From assembly GCF_900111195.1 (NCBI RefSeq), contig NZ_FOGL01000006.1, forward strand, positions 38,485-102,484: 64,000 bases of DNA. The letters are read 5' to 3'. Positions 35,448-44,824 of the stretch are shown piece by piece. Every line of letters starts with the position of its first letter. Positions within the stretch are counted from its first letter, which is position 1. Origin of the DNA: Gracilibacillus ureilyticus (GTDB lineage Bacteria; Bacillota; Bacilli; Bacillales; Amphibacillaceae). The position numbers and the translations under genes were made by a program. The notes under the pieces are model-generated. The model searched no databases, was not told the origin of the DNA, and saw only the letters and a program-made list of their open reading frames with translations.

Positions 35448-36113
35448 ATGGCTCAAGTTAGTGGTATACCACAATTTTCATTAATATATGTTATTGTAAA
35501 GTTCGGATTAGGCAGCAAAATAATTAAAGAAGCCAAAAAATGTGGTATATCAGGTGGGACTGTCATGCTGGGCAAAGGTACCGTGCATAACAAGATTTTA
35601 AATCTGTTAGCAATATCTGATGTAAGAAAAGAAGTAGTAATGATGATAGCAAATAAGAAAGCAACCTTTTCAGCATTGGAACATTTAAATAAAGTATTTC
35701 ATTTTGAAAAGCCTAACCATGGAATTGCTTTTACGACAGGCTTAACCGATCTGGTAGGGACGAGGAGCTGTACAATAAATGATCAGATAGAAAGTGAGGA
35801 AGATAAATCAATGTTCCAGAATATTGTGGTCATAGTGGATAAAGGAAACGCAGGAGACGTAATGGACGCTGCTACATCTGCCGGTTCAAAAGGGGGTACA
35901 GTTATTAACGCACGAGGATCAGGTATTCATGAAACTAGTAAGTTATTTTCCATGAACATTGAACCGGAAAAAGAAATAGTGATGATTTTAGCTGATGAAA
36001 ATACAACACCGGCTATTGTGGAAAAAATCAGACAAGACTTAAAAATAGATGACCCGGGTAATGGTATCATCTTTGTACAGGATGTAAATAAAACTTATGG
36101 TATTTATGAGTGA
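35448..36113 (+). CDS. Tandem P-II-like regulator (two P-II domains in one chain)
   Basis: A 221-residue protein built of two P-II folds. Repeat one (about 8-105) contains IVKFGLGSKIIKEAKKCG and GGTVMLGKGTV. Repeat two (about 122-221) contains IVDKGNAGDVMDAATSAG and GGTVINARGSGIHE. Each shows the P-II beta-alpha-beta start, a glycine-rich T-loop base and a KEIVMIL strand. The uridylylated Tyr of GlnB is not seen in the loops. P-II proteins sense ATP/ADP, 2-oxoglutarate or other small signals; here the target is most likely the DUF1538 protein. AAGGAGG lies inside the preceding gene end. Confidence 0.85.
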   Translation: MAQVSGIPQFSLIYVIVKFGLGSKIIKEAKKCGISGGTVMLGKGTVHNKILNLLAISDVRKEVVMMIANKKATFSALEHLNKVFHFEKPNHGIAFTTGLTDLVGTRSCTINDQIESEEDKSMFQNIVVIVDKGNAGDVMDAATSAGSKGGTVINARGSGIHETSKLFSMNIEPEKEIVMILADENTTPAIVEKIRQDLKIDDPGNGIIFVQDVNKTYGIYE

Positions 36114-36128
36114 ATTCAGGAGGAAAAG

Positions 36129-36911
36129 ATGGAAGATTTATTACAACTAAAAGGAAAAAATATTGTAATTATGGGTGTAGCGAATGAAAGAAGTATTGCA
36201 TGGGGGGTAGCTGAATCCTTAGCAAAAGCAGGGGCTAACCTTATTTTCACATACCGCAAAGAACGCTCCCTAAAAAAATTAACGAAACTACTTGATGAAT
36301 CAGATATAACAGCAAAATCTGTTATGCAGTGTGATGTTAATGAAGATGACAGCATAACAGAAACATTTGCAAAAATTGGAGCTGAATATGGAATTATCCA
36401 CGGGATTGTCCACTCAATTGCATTCGCTCATTCAGAGGATTTAAAAGGGAACTTTGTGGAAACATCACGTGACGGATTTTCCTTTGCTCAGGATACGAGT
36501 GCTTTTTCCTTAATAGCTGTAGCTAAAGCGGCTAAGGCTTATATGACAGAAGGTGGTACGATTATCGCAATGAGCTATTTAGGAGCAGAGCGTGTAGTTA
36601 GAGGTTATAATGTAATGGGTGTTGCTAAGGCTTCCCTGGAAGCGACAGTGAAATATTTAGCTGCTGATCTGGGTGAAACAAATATTCGTGTTAATGCCAT
36701 TTCTGCGGGTGCCATTCGTACATTAGCCGCAAAAGGTGTACCTTCATTTAATGAAGTATTAAATAAAATTGAAGAAAATGCACCATTAAAGCGGAATGTA
36801 ACGAAAGAAGAAGTTGGTGACATGACAATGGCAATGATGAGCCATTTATCAAGAGGAGTAACTGGCGAGATAATATATGTTGATTCAGGGTATAATATTT
36901 TAGGAATTTAA
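36129..36911 (+). CDS. fabI: Enoyl-[acyl-carrier-protein] reductase (NADH), FabI
   Basis: A 260-residue short-chain dehydrogenase that makes the last reduction in each fatty-acid elongation cycle. NAD site GVANERSIAWG, active-site Tyr160-x6-Lys167 (YNVMGVAK), SAGAIRTLAAKG substrate-lid region, and the GEIIYVDSGYNI end. The FabI-type Tyr-(X)6-Lys spacing separates it from FabL. AGGAGG precedes the ATG. It follows the P-II gene by 15 bp and may share that transcript. Confidence 0.95.
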   Translation: MEDLLQLKGKNIVIMGVANERSIAWGVAESLAKAGANLIFTYRKERSLKKLTKLLDESDITAKSVMQCDVNEDDSITETFAKIGAEYGIIHGIVHSIAFAHSEDLKGNFVETSRDGFSFAQDTSAFSLIAVAKAAKAYMTEGGTIIAMSYLGAERVVRGYNVMGVAKASLEATVKYLAADLGETNIRVNAISAGAIRTLAAKGVPSFNEVLNKIEENAPLKRNVTKEEVGDMTMAMMSHLSRGVTGEIIYVDSGYNILGI

Positions 36912-36918
36912 TGTGTAG

Positions 36919-36976
36919 AAGGCTGGGACTAAAATTAATTCTCTAATACAGACGCATATCGTTTTGTCCCAGCCTT
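36919..36976. terminator. Bidirectional terminator with GGCTGGGAC/GTCCCAGCC stem
   Basis: An 11-bp stem (36919-36929 with 36966-36976) with a 36-base loop, between converging genes. The GGCTGGGAC core is a widely used terminator stem in Bacillales. Confidence 0.8.
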
Positions 36977-36985
36977 TCTTAGATG

Positions 36986-37966
36986 CTATTCAGTTTCAGG
37001 ATCTTTTGTTAGTGAGAAAACTTTTTTACTTATTTCTTTATAACGAGTCCAATGAAGATAATGGTGTCCTTCCAGTATTATGACCTCACTGGCAGGATTA
37101 TTGTTTAAATGTAATTGATAAAAATCTTTTCTTGCCCGAGCATCCTCATCGCTCTCCATGTCATTTGCCGTGAAAATTATGACAGGTTTATCGTCTGGAA
37201 AGGTCATCTCTTTAGTCTGATCAAGGTTGTAACTAATTAATTTCATTTCTTCCACTATATTTCGATTATATCCGCGCCAAGATGAAATAGCTTTCGTTTT
37301 CTGTATATTTTCCTCTGAGTACGTTCCAGCTTCTGCAATGGGAAGGTAGTCTTTTTGATTAATTGATATTATTAATCTCGCAATTCCTGATGGGGCTGCA
37401 TATTGCATATAACCAGGCATTGTCGGGACAGACTCATTGAAATATTCAAATGAAAGTGGCAGAGTCGGATCAATACCTATAATTGCTTTTACTTCTTCAG
37501 GATATTTATTGGCGTAATACATACTGTATACGCCAGAAATTGAGTGTGGCATTAATGTATATGGCCCCTCTATACCGGCTTTTTTTAAGCCCATTCTAAT
37601 TTCTTTCACAATATTTTCGACAGTACGTCCCTCATTAGTTAAATCGCTGAACCCGTAACCAAAAATTTCAACTGCAACTACTTTATGATTTTTTGCCAAG
37701 TCATTTATTAATGGTGCAAAGTCCAGATGGGGTGCAGCGGTTCCTAAGCCACTCAATAAAACGATTGTGTCTTTACCATCTCCCTTTGTATATATGTGCA
37801 TGTTTTTGCCGTTCACTTCTACTAATCGGCCAGGTGGTGTGTACTTATCCTTTTCATAGAAGGTGATAAGCTGGTGTGATAAAAACAATACAAGGAATAA
37901 AACGGTGAGTAAAAAAATAATATTCCTTAAAAATATAAATATTTTGTTCTTTTGCTTATTTACCAT
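36986..37966 (-). CDS. Membrane-anchored alpha/beta hydrolase
   Basis: A 326-residue protein with one N-terminal helix (about 10-32), so the catalytic domain faces the outside. The fold shows VLLSGLGTAAPH (oxyanion region), HSISGVYSMYY (nucleophile elbow with Ser), VIIFTAND and EGHHYLHW (the catalytic His). Substrate is unknown; the closest generic class is proline-iminopeptidase or lipase-like hydrolases. It lies 49 bp after the RND exporter gene on the same strand and may be co-transcribed. Confidence 0.8.
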   Translation of the reverse strand: MVNKQKNKIFIFLRNIIFLLTVLFLVLFLSHQLITFYEKDKYTPPGRLVEVNGKNMHIYTKGDGKDTIVLLSGLGTAAPHLDFAPLINDLAKNHKVVAVEIFGYGFSDLTNEGRTVENIVKEIRMGLKKAGIEGPYTLMPHSISGVYSMYYANKYPEEVKAIIGIDPTLPLSFEYFNESVPTMPGYMQYAAPSGIARLIISINQKDYLPIAEAGTYSEENIQKTKAISSWRGYNRNIVEEMKLISYNLDQTKEMTFPDDKPVIIFTANDMESDEDARARKDFYQLHLNNNPASEVIILEGHHYLHWTRYKEISKKVFSLTKDPETE

Positions 37967-38015
37967 TTTTCCCCTTCTCTCATTTTATCTAAAATATACA
38001 TGCGTTGCTTACAGG

Positions 38016-41000
38016 CTAAATGACGCTTTTTGAATCTTCGATTATCTCCGTAGTATTATCTTTCTGACTATTTCTTTCTTTTTTAGAGAATAAACGGTAT
38101 ACTGCAGGAATCAGGAACAATGTTATCAATGTTGCAAATAGTAAACCTGATATGATCGCTGTTGCCATTGGTGCTTGATAGTCACTTCCAGCTCCTCCAA
38201 TGACAGCTAACGGCAGCATACCCCCAACTGTGGTAAAAGCAGTCATAAAAATTGGGCGCATTCTGTTTCTTCCTGCTTCGACTAATGCGTCAGGGACTGA
38301 CATTCCAGTCTTACGTAACTGTTTCGTCCTGTCAATAAGAAGTATCGCATTGTTAAGTACTATACCAATCAGCATAATAATCCCCATGCCTGACATGATA
38401 CTTAATTCCTGTTGAGTCAGGAGAAGTCCTAAAATGACTCCGACAAGTGTCATGGGAATTACAGACATTACGATCAAAGGATGGAATAAATGATTGAACT
38501 GGACTGCCATTACCAGATACACTAGAAAGATAGCAATACCTAAAATAAATAACATATCCTGCATCAATTTCTGCTGTTCATCTAAGTCTCCTGCCAATTC
38601 AATGTTGTAACCGTCTGGTGTTTCCACATTAGAAATAATCTGCTGTACTTCACGATTAATTGAACCTAAATCACGTCCGCCGGTAGTTGCGGTAATCATC
38701 GCATATCGTGTTCCATCAGTATGACTTATTTGATTCGGTGCCTCTTCCTCCGTTATTGTAATAAAGTCAGATAATGGCTGACTTCCGTTTATCGTTGTTA
38801 CAGGTAAATCTAATAATTCATCCTTAGTTGTCAGAGGCTCTTTCCATGAAGCTGTTAGAGGGAAAGTGGCTGATTCTATTGCCAACTCACCGAAAGGCAT
38901 ATTCAGGAAGGCTTGCTCGGTAATTTGCTTCACCTGGGCAGCTGTTAAACCGGCATCAAGTAGATTAGAGTCATTCACTGTTATCTTTTCCTGCTTGGAA
39001 GTTCGTTCCATTGAACTGGAAACTTCAACAACACCATTTAGATTCTCCAGTTCTTTCATAAGAAGGGAAGAAACACTTTGTATCTCCTCAAATTTTTCTC
39101 CTTTCACCAGTAATTCGATTGTGGATACACCACTTACGGAAGTTGCACTCTCTACACTGGTAACAGGCAAGGTATCTTTTAACTTATTCAGGGATCGTAT
39201 AATCTCTTCATTTACTTCAGCCTGACTTCTTGTCACGTTCTCCCCCTTAGTCATATTTATAATACTGTATATGACACCACCCTCATCGAGTACATAATTA
39301 TTTTCTACATCCTCAATAGAATTCAATGATTGATCAACAGCATTTATAATTTTTTCTTTGTCATTTTTCGTAAGACCGGGTTCTAATTCAATCATTACTT
39401 CAGCATAGCGGTTATATACATCAGGCATAATAGTCATCGGAATTTTTGTAATCAATAATAATGAGCTAATAAAAATTATCGTAAAAGTAGTAATTAGTAT
39501 GAGGCTGTTTCTCTTTTTACGCACGATCCAGGAAACACTTTGTCTATAGACAGTTACCAGCATATTATCTTTCTCTTTTTGTTTTTTGAGAGAATTTACG
39601 AGTAATTTATCTGCAAGAGCAGGAATAATGGTAAAGGCGACAATAACAGAACTAATTAAGGTAATTGCTACAACTATCGCTAAAATAATCATAAAGCTGC
39701 CCATATCACCACTTAGTAAACTGACAGGGACAAACACTGCGATCGTTGTTAAGACAGAAGCAATAACCGCTGTAGAAACTTCCTTAGTTCCTTGAATAAC
39801 TGCTTTTTTATGAGATAGACCCTGTTCTTTCTTTCGTATAATGGATTCCAGAATAACAATCGAAGAATCAACCATCATACCTATACCTAATCCGAGGGCA
39901 ATTAATGACAGGATATTAAAACTGTAATCCAATAACCACATTGAAATAAATGTTAATAAAATAGATGTTGGAATGGAAACCCCAATAATAATGGTTGCAC
40001 GTAAATTCCGCCAAAACATAAGGAGTATAATAATTGATAAGATTCCGCCAATCAATACATTACTGGTTACGCCGTTCAGCGCCTCTTCCACATAATCAGC
40101 CTGAGCTACTACTTCGTTTAAATCATATCCATCCAGTAATTTTTCTTCCCGCATTTTTTCAATTTCTGACCGGACTGCGTTTGCCATTTCGACTTGTGTT
40201 GCTTCAGGGGAACGGCCAATTTGTATAAAGATAAAATCATTCGATCCGTTTTTCCATACATAGGAGGCTGTGTCTTGAGGTTCTATTGTTACATCGGCTA
40301 TATCTTTAAGCTGGACTAATCCATTGTTTGAACTTATTCTCGTTTGTTCAATGTCTTTTACGGATTGGGATGCGGCATTCCAACGGAGCAATTGAGTAGT
40401 ACTTTCATCAGTAAACTCACCGAGTGTTGTTTCTGTATTCTCTTCCCTGATAGTGCTGATAGCCTGAATTGGATCTATACCTGAGTTTTGAATTTTTTCA
40501 TAATCGAACCGAATCATGATTTCTTCTTCCAGCGCTCCCTGCAGTGCTACATCTCCAACTTCAGGCAGCTCCTCCAGTCTTGGTTCCAGTATATCCTCTG
40601 CAAAGGCGGTTACATCAGACATATCACTACCAGACAAATCATAATAAAACTCGTAGGCTGAACTTGTGCTATATTGCCCTGTCATTATTTCCTGAACGTT
40701 CGGGTCATTTGACAATACGGAATGAATCAGTGATTCCAGTTCGGGATAAATCTTTTCGCCAAGTCCTTCTTCCCATGTTATTTCCATCGTACTTCGTCCA
40801 ATTGCAGAAGTAGAATGGATATTTTTAATGCCATCTAATCCTGCTACTGCTTTTTCAACTGGTTCAGTAATCGAACTTTCTACTTCTGTCGCTGCTAAAT
40901 CTCCTGCAATTACATCAACATAAGCACCATCCATCTTGACTGGCGGAAGCAACTCCTGATCCAGTCTGTAAATCGCAAATAAACCAATGATTAATACGAG

Positions 41001-41057
41001 TACTGTAATCAGTCCAACTAAAATTTTTCTCTCCAGAATAAATTTCAATAGTCCCAT
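38016..41057 (-). CDS. RND family efflux pump (AcrB/SwrC-like)
   Basis: A 1013-residue proton-driven exporter with 12 membrane helices and two large outer loops. Features include the N-terminal ILVGLITVLVLIIGLFA helix, GMMVDSSIVILES in helix 4 with the proton-relay Asp, and the mirrored FLVYLVMAVQFNHLFHP and MLIGIVLNNAILLID in the second half. In Bacillus the nearest relative is SwrC (YerP), linked to surfactin resistance and swarming, so a lipopeptide, detergent or drug is the likely cargo. No adaptor gene is adjacent. ATG with a rather distant AGGGGGA site. Confidence 0.9.
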   Translation of the reverse strand: MGLLKFILERKILVGLITVLVLIIGLFAIYRLDQELLPPVKMDGAYVDVIAGDLAATEVESSITEPVEKAVAGLDGIKNIHSTSAIGRSTMEITWEEGLGEKIYPELESLIHSVLSNDPNVQEIMTGQYSTSSAYEFYYDLSGSDMSDVTAFAEDILEPRLEELPEVGDVALQGALEEEIMIRFDYEKIQNSGIDPIQAISTIREENTETTLGEFTDESTTQLLRWNAASQSVKDIEQTRISSNNGLVQLKDIADVTIEPQDTASYVWKNGSNDFIFIQIGRSPEATQVEMANAVRSEIEKMREEKLLDGYDLNEVVAQADYVEEALNGVTSNVLIGGILSIIILLMFWRNLRATIIIGVSIPTSILLTFISMWLLDYSFNILSLIALGLGIGMMVDSSIVILESIIRKKEQGLSHKKAVIQGTKEVSTAVIASVLTTIAVFVPVSLLSGDMGSFMIILAIVVAITLISSVIVAFTIIPALADKLLVNSLKKQKEKDNMLVTVYRQSVSWIVRKKRNSLILITTFTIIFISSLLLITKIPMTIMPDVYNRYAEVMIELEPGLTKNDKEKIINAVDQSLNSIEDVENNYVLDEGGVIYSIINMTKGENVTRSQAEVNEEIIRSLNKLKDTLPVTSVESATSVSGVSTIELLVKGEKFEEIQSVSSLLMKELENLNGVVEVSSSMERTSKQEKITVNDSNLLDAGLTAAQVKQITEQAFLNMPFGELAIESATFPLTASWKEPLTTKDELLDLPVTTINGSQPLSDFITITEEEAPNQISHTDGTRYAMITATTGGRDLGSINREVQQIISNVETPDGYNIELAGDLDEQQKLMQDMLFILGIAIFLVYLVMAVQFNHLFHPLIVMSVIPMTLVGVILGLLLTQQELSIMSGMGIIMLIGIVLNNAILLIDRTKQLRKTGMSVPDALVEAGRNRMRPIFMTAFTTVGGMLPLAVIGGAGSDYQAPMATAIISGLLFATLITLFLIPAVYRLFSKKERNSQKDNTTEIIEDSKSVI

Positions 41058-41195
41058 TATAAAAAAATCCCCCTATAACCTTTTTGAAAAGGAAATCTTC
41101 TTCCTTCACAAATAGATTGTAATAGATAAGGAATTTTTTAACATTCACCCCTGGTTGTATTTCACCTAAGACTGAAGCCTTAGAAAGAACAAAAA

Positions 41196-41232
41196 AGCAG
41201 CTGTAAATCTCAATAAGACATTTTCAGCTGCT
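41196..41232 (-). terminator. Terminator of the MATE-like gene, overlapping its stop
   Basis: An 8-bp stem AGCAGCTG (41196-41203) with CAGCTGCT (41225-41232), followed on the minus strand by six T residues. It begins inside the last codons of the gene. Confidence 0.75.
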
Positions 41233-42564
41233 GATCTTTTTTAACAATCTTCCCGGATTGGATTTATCTAAGGCTTTTAAGAAATAGAACAAGATAACTA
41301 ATTCGGTAAAAAATCCAATTGATTGGGCCAATGAACCAATTGCTCCTCCACCGCTCGGAAATGTGAAAATTAAAATAAGTAAAGCGATAACTGTTGCAAT
41401 GACATTACCAATTTGCGAGAATGACATCACTTTTGTCTGTCCTCTGATCATAAGGATTCCATTAGAGAAATCGATCCATGGAAAGCAAAGGGTAAAAAGA
41501 ACAAAGAATCGCAAGGCAAGTATACTTTGCTCAAGTAATTCACCTGAAACACCAATTATATTCTCCAGTCCCCATATCCCGACAGGAGTGTAACCTAATA
41601 CCAACAACAGAATAGTTGGAATTAAGCTGACCATAATAGTGAAACGTAAAACAGTTTGTTTATCTTTTTTATAAAAATTAATAACAATTTGATGAATATA
41701 GGAAGTTATACTATTTAATAAGTGCACTACAGAAATTGCGACAGCATATGAAGCAATCGCCACTTCAGCTTTTGTACTCCAGCCTAATACGGCATTAATT
41801 GTTGGTGTAATGCTGACTGCTATAAGTGATGCGATCATTAATGGATTATAAAATCGAAAAATTTGTGATTGCTTTGTAACAGCATGGCTCTCCATTTTAT
41901 CTGGCAGCTTTTTTGCAATAAGTCTGCCTTCTAAGCTGCTAACCAATGCTTCTACAGCCATCCCGGATAAGAAGATAACCGCCCCAATATAGCCGTGCTT
42001 AACCAAGTCATTCGCGAGTAAAAACCATGAGATAAGCGCCATAACCGCAAGACGTATAATCATCCCGATTGTCAGCCATTTTGTTTTCATATTGGATATA
42101 ATAATTCCCTGATATAAACAGCGTATGCCGGAAAAAAGCGTCACGAACATTAATACTCTGTAGGCATCAATAGTTGGCTGAAGTGTATGATCACTTACTC
42201 CTAATAAATAAGAAAAAAACCACTCTCCCAATGGTGAATACGCTATCAATAAACTCAAAAGAAAAATGACTGACAGGACGTATGTAGTGGCATTCCGCAT
42301 CAGCTTATAGGAAACTTGATCTCTTACTAAAGTAGAACATGTCTGGCGCAATATAACAGCACATCTTTCCAAAAGGGCAAATAAACTCATAGCAATGGAA
42401 TAACTGGCAATGACGATTGCAGGGTCTGGAGCACGTGCTAATGTACTATTAATAATAACATGGGAAATAGTTACTAAACTCGCTGAAAGGCCAAGTGGAA
42501 TAAAGAAAAAAAGTAGTGCACGAAAACTGATATGATTTGCTGTTTTCATTGAGTCATCTTCCAT
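41224..42564 (-). CDS. MATE/flippase-like multi-helix transporter
   Basis: A 446-residue membrane protein with about twelve helices in two similar halves (FIPLGLSASLVTISHVIINSTL; then PLMIASLIAVSITPTINAVL). This is the fold of the MOP superfamily, which includes MATE drug exporters and lipid-linked sugar flippases. Cargo cannot be read. The ATG at 42564 is chosen over one 54 bases upstream because AGAGGAAG lies 8 bases before it. It is divergent from padR, so the two may be regulated through the same gap. Confidence 0.75.
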   Translation of the reverse strand: MEDDSMKTANHISFRALLFFFIPLGLSASLVTISHVIINSTLARAPDPAIVIASYSIAMSLFALLERCAVILRQTCSTLVRDQVSYKLMRNATTYVLSVIFLLSLLIAYSPLGEWFFSYLLGVSDHTLQPTIDAYRVLMFVTLFSGIRCLYQGIIISNMKTKWLTIGMIIRLAVMALISWFLLANDLVKHGYIGAVIFLSGMAVEALVSSLEGRLIAKKLPDKMESHAVTKQSQIFRFYNPLMIASLIAVSITPTINAVLGWSTKAEVAIASYAVAISVVHLLNSITSYIHQIVINFYKKDKQTVLRFTIMVSLIPTILLLVLGYTPVGIWGLENIIGVSGELLEQSILALRFFVLFTLCFPWIDFSNGILMIRGQTKVMSFSQIGNVIATVIALLILIFTFPSGGGAIGSLAQSIGFFTELVILFYFLKALDKSNPGRLLKKISS

Positions 42565-42711
42565 ATGATGTTCACTTCCTCTGGTTTGTAGTCTGTCTAA
42601 ATTGATATGATAAATCATATTTTATGGGATTTCCTGTACATTTGCAAACTTATGCAACCAGTCCGGATTATAACAGATTCCAATTTTTTCGATTTTTTCA
42701 CAATCAGTACC

Positions 42712-42740
42712 TTGCATTATACAATAGTATATGGTATATT
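42712..42740 (+). promoter_or_regulatory. Promoter of the padR-DUF1700-DUF4097 operon
   Basis: TTGCAT (42712-42717), a 17-bp spacer and TATATT (42735-42740), 78 bp before the padR ATG. Confidence 0.6.
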
Positions 42741-42770
42741 TTGTTTGTGGCTTGGTAATATTTATACACA

Positions 42771-42793
42771 GGTACTGTTTATAGTATAGTACC
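42771..42793. promoter_or_regulatory. Inverted repeat in the padR leader, possible autoregulatory operator
   Basis: GGTACT (42771-42776) and AGTACC (42788-42793) flank an 11-bp AT-rich centre, about 30 bp downstream of the promoter start. PadR proteins often bind such palindromes at their own genes. This is inference from position. Confidence 0.5.
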
Positions 42794-42818
42794 TAATTAA
42801 AGATTGTAGGTGAGAAGA

Positions 42819-43148
42819 ATGAACGTCCAATTTAAAAAAGGTGCACTAGAATTATGCGTTCTTGCGCTGCTGGATAAAAAAGACCGCTACGGGTACGAAC
42901 TTGTCCAAAATATTTCCAGTAAAATAGCGATATCTGAGGGATCCGTTTATCCATTATTGCGCCGATTGACAAAAGAAGAATATTTCACAACATATCTTCA
43001 GGAATCACAGGAAGGACCTTCACGTAAATATTATCAATTGACCGAGAAAGGGAGAAGTCATTTATACGAATTGAGAGATGAATGGCAGCAATTTACGAAA
43101 GGTGTTAATGAAATAATTAAGGAGGGTGTAGGTTATGACAAGGGATAA
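42819..43148 (+). CDS. PadR family transcriptional regulator
   Basis: A 109-residue winged-helix repressor: LELCVLALLDKKDRYGYELVQNI, ISEGSVYPLLRRL and GPSRKYYQLTEKGR are the PadR signatures. It belongs to the short class without a long C-terminal helix pair. ATG at 42819 with TAGGTGA upstream. It overlaps the DUF1700 gene by 14 bases and should control this three-gene operon, which by analogy responds to cell-envelope stress. Confidence 0.92.
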   Translation: MNVQFKKGALELCVLALLDKKDRYGYELVQNISSKIAISEGSVYPLLRRLTKEEYFTTYLQESQEGPSRKYYQLTEKGRSHLYELRDEWQQFTKGVNEIIKEGVGYDKG

Positions 43149-43692
43149 GTTTATAAACAAACTGGACAGAGCACTAATTAGTGTTCCGTATGAGGAACGA
43201 AAAGATATTATTCAGGATTTTGAAGAGCATTTTGCCATGGGGGAAAATGAGGGAAAGTCAGAAGAGGAGATTGCTGAATCACTTGGTGCCCCGAATCAGA
43301 TAGCGAAAGAGGTATTAGCTTCCTATTACTTAGGGAAAGTAGAAAAAAGCTCGTCGACTGGTAATGTAATGCGAGCAGTGTGGGCAGTGATTGGTCTGGG
43401 GTTTTTCAACCTGGTTATTGTGCTTGCTCCATTTGTTGCTATTGCAGGTTTCGTTTTAAGCGGCTGGATTGCTGGCGGTGCATTTATTGTTTCACCATTA
43501 TTATTCATCATTAATATATTGCTATTTCCGGATTCATTTAATCTCATTGATATGTTTGCTTCCATAGCGTTATCAGGAGCAGGGATATTATTAATAATAG
43601 GAATGTATTACTTAACTAAACTAATCCGAACGGTCTTTATCCGGTATTTAAATTATAATGTTCGGTTGGTAAAAGGAGGAATGAAGGCTTGA
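43135..43692 (+). CDS. DUF1700 (HAAS-type) membrane protein
   Basis: A 185-residue protein. The first 65 residues are the helical HAAS-like signalling domain (KFINKLDRALISVPYEE, GKSEEEIAESLGAPNQIAKE). Three or four membrane helices follow (from about 78). Such proteins sit between PadR regulators and DUF4097 proteins in many Firmicutes and probably pass a membrane signal to PadR. AAGGAGG precedes the ATG. Confidence 0.88.
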   Translation: MTRDKFINKLDRALISVPYEERKDIIQDFEEHFAMGENEGKSEEEIAESLGAPNQIAKEVLASYYLGKVEKSSSTGNVMRAVWAVIGLGFFNLVIVLAPFVAIAGFVLSGWIAGGAFIVSPLLFIINILLFPDSFNLIDMFASIALSGAGILLIIGMYYLTKLIRTVFIRYLNYNVRLVKGGMKA

Positions 43693-44543
43693 AAAGATTA
43701 AGAATGTTAATTACTGTGGCCCTGTTGCTTATCGTAATTGGAGGAGTTGGCAGTATTTTTGCCTACCGTATGAGCGCCTCTGCAGAAACGATTATAACTG
43801 AAGAAGTGAACGGACAGAATATTTCTAGTATTGAGCTGGATGTGGAAAATGAACAAGTGGAGGTCATACCGACTGATGATGATACAATCCGCATTGAACT
43901 TGAAGAAAATCAAAATCAATCGAATGTTCAGCTCACTGTGGAAGAGGATGTCGATACATTAAAAATTGCAACAAGTGATAAAAATTTTAAGCTTTTCTCA
44001 TTTGAGTTCTTCAACTGGAATAGAGACTTAAAAATATATGTCCCTGTGAAGAACTACCACTCACTTCATATAGAAATAGGTAATGGAAGTATCCAAATGA
44101 GTGATTTATCAGTAAATCAATTGTATGTAAATACTAGTAATGGCAAAATTGATTTAGCTGATTTGGAAACAGAGCAATCAGAAATTGGGACAAATAATGG
44201 AAAAATCAAGCTAAAGAATGTTATAACAGAAACTATTCAGGTAAGTGCTCATAATGGAAAAATCGAAATGGAACAAATATCAGGAGAGGTTACAGGGGAA
44301 ACAAAAAACGGAGCAATATCCTTTATTACTGATGATTTAGACCGCCCTATTGATCTTCAGTCACATAATGGAAGTATTAGGGTAGAAACAGATAATAAAC
44401 CGACAAATGTTACATTTAATACGAAGGCTCATAATGGGGAAATTACCATCTTTAATAATTCGGACACCTCCAATATCATTGGAAATGGTGAGAATTTAAT
44501 AAATCTGAGTACACATAACGGAAGTATTACCGTATCGAAATAA
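43689..44543 (+). CDS. DUF4097 beta-strand repeat protein
   Basis: A 284-residue protein with an N-terminal anchor helix (about 5-24) and a repeating beta structure outside the membrane. The repeats are visible as HNGKIEM, NNGKIKL, HNGSIRV, HNGEITI and HNGSITV units every 18-25 residues, typical of a right-handed beta solenoid. It is probably the sensor or adhesin-like partner in the PadR-DUF1700 system; the ligand is unknown. TTG start with AAAGGAGG upstream, overlapping the preceding gene by 4 bases. Confidence 0.88.
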   Translation: MKRLRMLITVALLLIVIGGVGSIFAYRMSASAETIITEEVNGQNISSIELDVENEQVEVIPTDDDTIRIELEENQNQSNVQLTVEEDVDTLKIATSDKNFKLFSFEFFNWNRDLKIYVPVKNYHSLHIEIGNGSIQMSDLSVNQLYVNTSNGKIDLADLETEQSEIGTNNGKIKLKNVITETIQVSAHNGKIEMEQISGEVTGETKNGAISFITDDLDRPIDLQSHNGSIRVETDNKPTNVTFNTKAHNGEITIFNNSDTSNIIGNGENLINLSTHNGSITVSK

Positions 44544-44601
44544 GAGAAAGTTATCCCGGTAAAGCGGAATTTTCATCTTCTCGGATTTATAAAATGCAGA
44601 A

Positions 44602-44656
44602 AGAGTGCAAACAATTCAGCTGATTAGGAATTGAATTGTTTGCACTCTATTTTTTG
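44602..44656 (+). terminator. Strong Rho-independent terminator after the DUF4097 gene
   Basis: A perfect 17-bp stem (44602-44618 with 44632-44648), 13-base loop and a T tract. Confidence 0.92.
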
Positions 44657-44711
44657 TGTTAAAAGCTAGCAATTATAGATATACGCCACATTAAACCCCT
44701 TTCATCTCAAA

Positions 44712-44765
44712 TTTACACTATCTTTACAATCAATTAATAATAGATTAATAATCATTCGTTATGAT
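44712..44765 (+). promoter_or_regulatory. PhoP box and promoter of the pst operon
   Basis: Four TTAACA-like hexamers at exact 11-bp spacing: TTTACA 44712, TTTACA 44723, TTAATA 44734 and TTAATA 44745. The last ends 9 bp before the -10 box TATGAT (44760-44765), with no separate -35 box. This is the layout of PhoP-activated promoters in Bacillus, so phosphate starvation should switch the operon on. Confidence 0.88.
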
Positions 44766-44824
44766 GAAATAGAAGTTTTGAGAAGGACTTCTAACTATAC
44801 AAAGTTTATTAGGGGGAAGACAAA

